The notes beneath the pieces were generated by a model, which saw only the letters and a list, made by a program, of their open reading frames with translations, was not told the DNA's origin and ran no database searches. Shown piece by piece: positions 6,085 through 6,727 of a stretch of 6,727 nucleotides of DNA; positions within the stretch are counted from its first letter, which is position 1, and each line of letters starts with the position of its first letter. Source of the stretch: an uncultured Planctomycetaceae bacterium (GTDB taxonomy: Bacteria; Planctomycetota; Planctomycetia; Pirellulales; UBA1268); NCBI GenBank assembly GCA_903885855.1, contig CAISKG010000229.1:1-6727 (forward strand). Reading direction: 5' to 3'. The position numbers were made by a program, and so were the translations under genes.

Positions 6085-6727
6085 ATGTTCGGCAGCGATC
6101 CCTCGACCCCCGATCCCGCGCGGCTCTCGGCGCTCGTCGACGCACTCGCCCGCCTCGCGCCGCGATCGCGCGACGCCGGTCCCTGGGCGAGCGGCGCCTT
6201 CGAGCAGTTCGCCGACGCGGGGCTGCTGGCCGGATTCGTCCCCGCCGACGCGGGAGGCACGGGCGCCTCCGAGGGGGCGCTCCTCGACGCGCTGGTGGCC
6301 GTGGCCTCGGCCTGCCTCACCGGCGCCCTGGCCCTCACGCAGTGGGCCAGCGCCTGCCGGATCGTCGCCCTGGGCCCGGCCGAGCTGCGCGCGCGGATGC
6401 TGCCGCGCCTCGCACGCGGCGACGAGACGACCACCGTCGGCATCGCCCAGCTCACCACCAGCCGCCGCCATCTCGGCGCGCCGGCCCTGCGCGCCGTCGC
6501 CTGCCCCGGCGGCACGCGGCTGCGGGGCACATGCCCCTGGGTCACCGGCGCCGACGCTGTCGACACGATCGTCACCGGCGCCGAGTGCGACGACGGCACG
6601 ACGGCGTTCTTCGTCGTGCCGGCCGGTGCCGCCGGACTCACCGTCGGCCCCCCGCTACCCCTGGTGGCGCTGGCGGGGAGCCGGACCGCGGCCGTCGGGT
6701 TCGACGACGTGGCCCCGGCGGCGACGA
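6085..6727 (+). CDS. Acyl-CoA dehydrogenase family protein, N-terminal part (cut by window edge)
   Basis: The frame is open from ATG 6085 to the right edge, giving 214 residues without a stop. Residues 1-112 fit the helical N-terminal domain of acyl-CoA dehydrogenases, including GLLAGFVPADAGGTGAS (46-62), the counterpart of the family's P..yGG.G loop. Residues 113-214 fit the middle beta-domain, with LRGTCPWVTGADAVD (146-160) and VALAGSRTAAVGFDDVAP (194-211) matching the usual G..wvtga.. and ..g.r.t....f.dv..P strands. Where the family normally has a T.P..GSD-like FAD contact, this protein has AQLTTSRRHLG (121-131), so it belongs to a divergent branch. The C-terminal domain, with the catalytic base in typical members, lies outside the window. 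Substrate and pathway (fatty-acid, amino-acid or another flavin-dependent oxidation) cannot be told. It is divergent from glgP, with 162 bp between the starts. Confidence 0.8.
   Translation, partial: MFGSDPSTPDPARLSALVDALARLAPRSRDAGPWASGAFEQFADAGLLAGFVPADAGGTGASEGALLDALVAVASACLTGALALTQWASACRIVALGPAELRARMLPRLARGDETTTVGIAQLTTSRRHLGAPALRAVACPGGTRLRGTCPWVTGADAVDTIVTGAECDDGTTAFFVVPAGAAGLTVGPPLPLVALAGSRTAAVGFDDVAPAAT

Noticed and set aside
5923..6471. A 183-codon N-terminal extension of the glgP frame.
   Set aside because: The translation is low-complexity, it overlaps the acyl-CoA dehydrogenase gene antisense, and AGGAG sits 6 nt before the ATG at 5922.
1..6727. A multi-gene novel system, mobile element, CRISPR array, tRNA or rRNA.
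   Set aside because: All four genes fall into known enzyme families with unrelated roles. I see no direct-repeat arrays, transposase, integrase, attachment-site repeats or structural RNA.

Overview
This is a very GC-rich window with four protein-coding genes packed almost end to end. Order and strand are: uvrC-like (+), a membrane-anchored SGNH hydrolase/GH99-like glycosidase fusion (+), glgP (-), and the 5' part of an acyl-CoA dehydrogenase family gene (+, cut by the right edge). The best taxonomic guess is a high-GC member of the Planctomycetota. The support is indirect: the UvrC cysteine region and its missing C-terminal domain, the GH71/GH99-like protein, the unusual acyl-CoA dehydrogenase and the style of start sites all resemble what I recall from planctomycete genomes. 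No rRNA or other marker gene is present, so this is an inference.

Left part (1-3669): a short upstream region holds a -10-like CTAGACT just before the uvrC start. uvrC keeps both nuclease active sites and the four-cysteine cluster but stops after the second nuclease domain, without the helix-hairpin-helix tail. A 31-bp gap with a GC inverted repeat separates it from a 711-residue protein. That protein has four predicted N-terminal membrane helices, a complete SGNH/GDSL hydrolase domain, a linker resembling a buried signal peptide, and a complete GH99-like glycosidase domain. The two genes may be co-transcribed, but their functions are unrelated.

Right part (3694-6727): glgP, an alpha-glucan phosphorylase of the distant (TIGR02094-like) type, converges on the fusion gene across a 24-bp gap that holds most of a perfect hairpin. 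Upstream of glgP is a 162-bp divergent intergenic region. It holds a good -10 (TATACT) and an AGGAG ribosome binding site for glgP, a 9-bp all-GC hairpin, a G-tract-rich stretch, and a second CTAGACT next to the ATG of the acyl-CoA dehydrogenase gene.

Functionally the window is mixed: DNA repair, extracytoplasmic carbohydrate/ester hydrolysis, storage-glucan breakdown and an acyl-CoA dehydrogenase-type flavoenzyme. I see no mobile element, CRISPR array, tRNA, rRNA, toxin-antitoxin or defence genes, and no evidence for a new multi-gene system. The most unusual items are the SGNH-GH99-like fusion, the HhH-less UvrC and the shared start-proximal CTAGACT motif.
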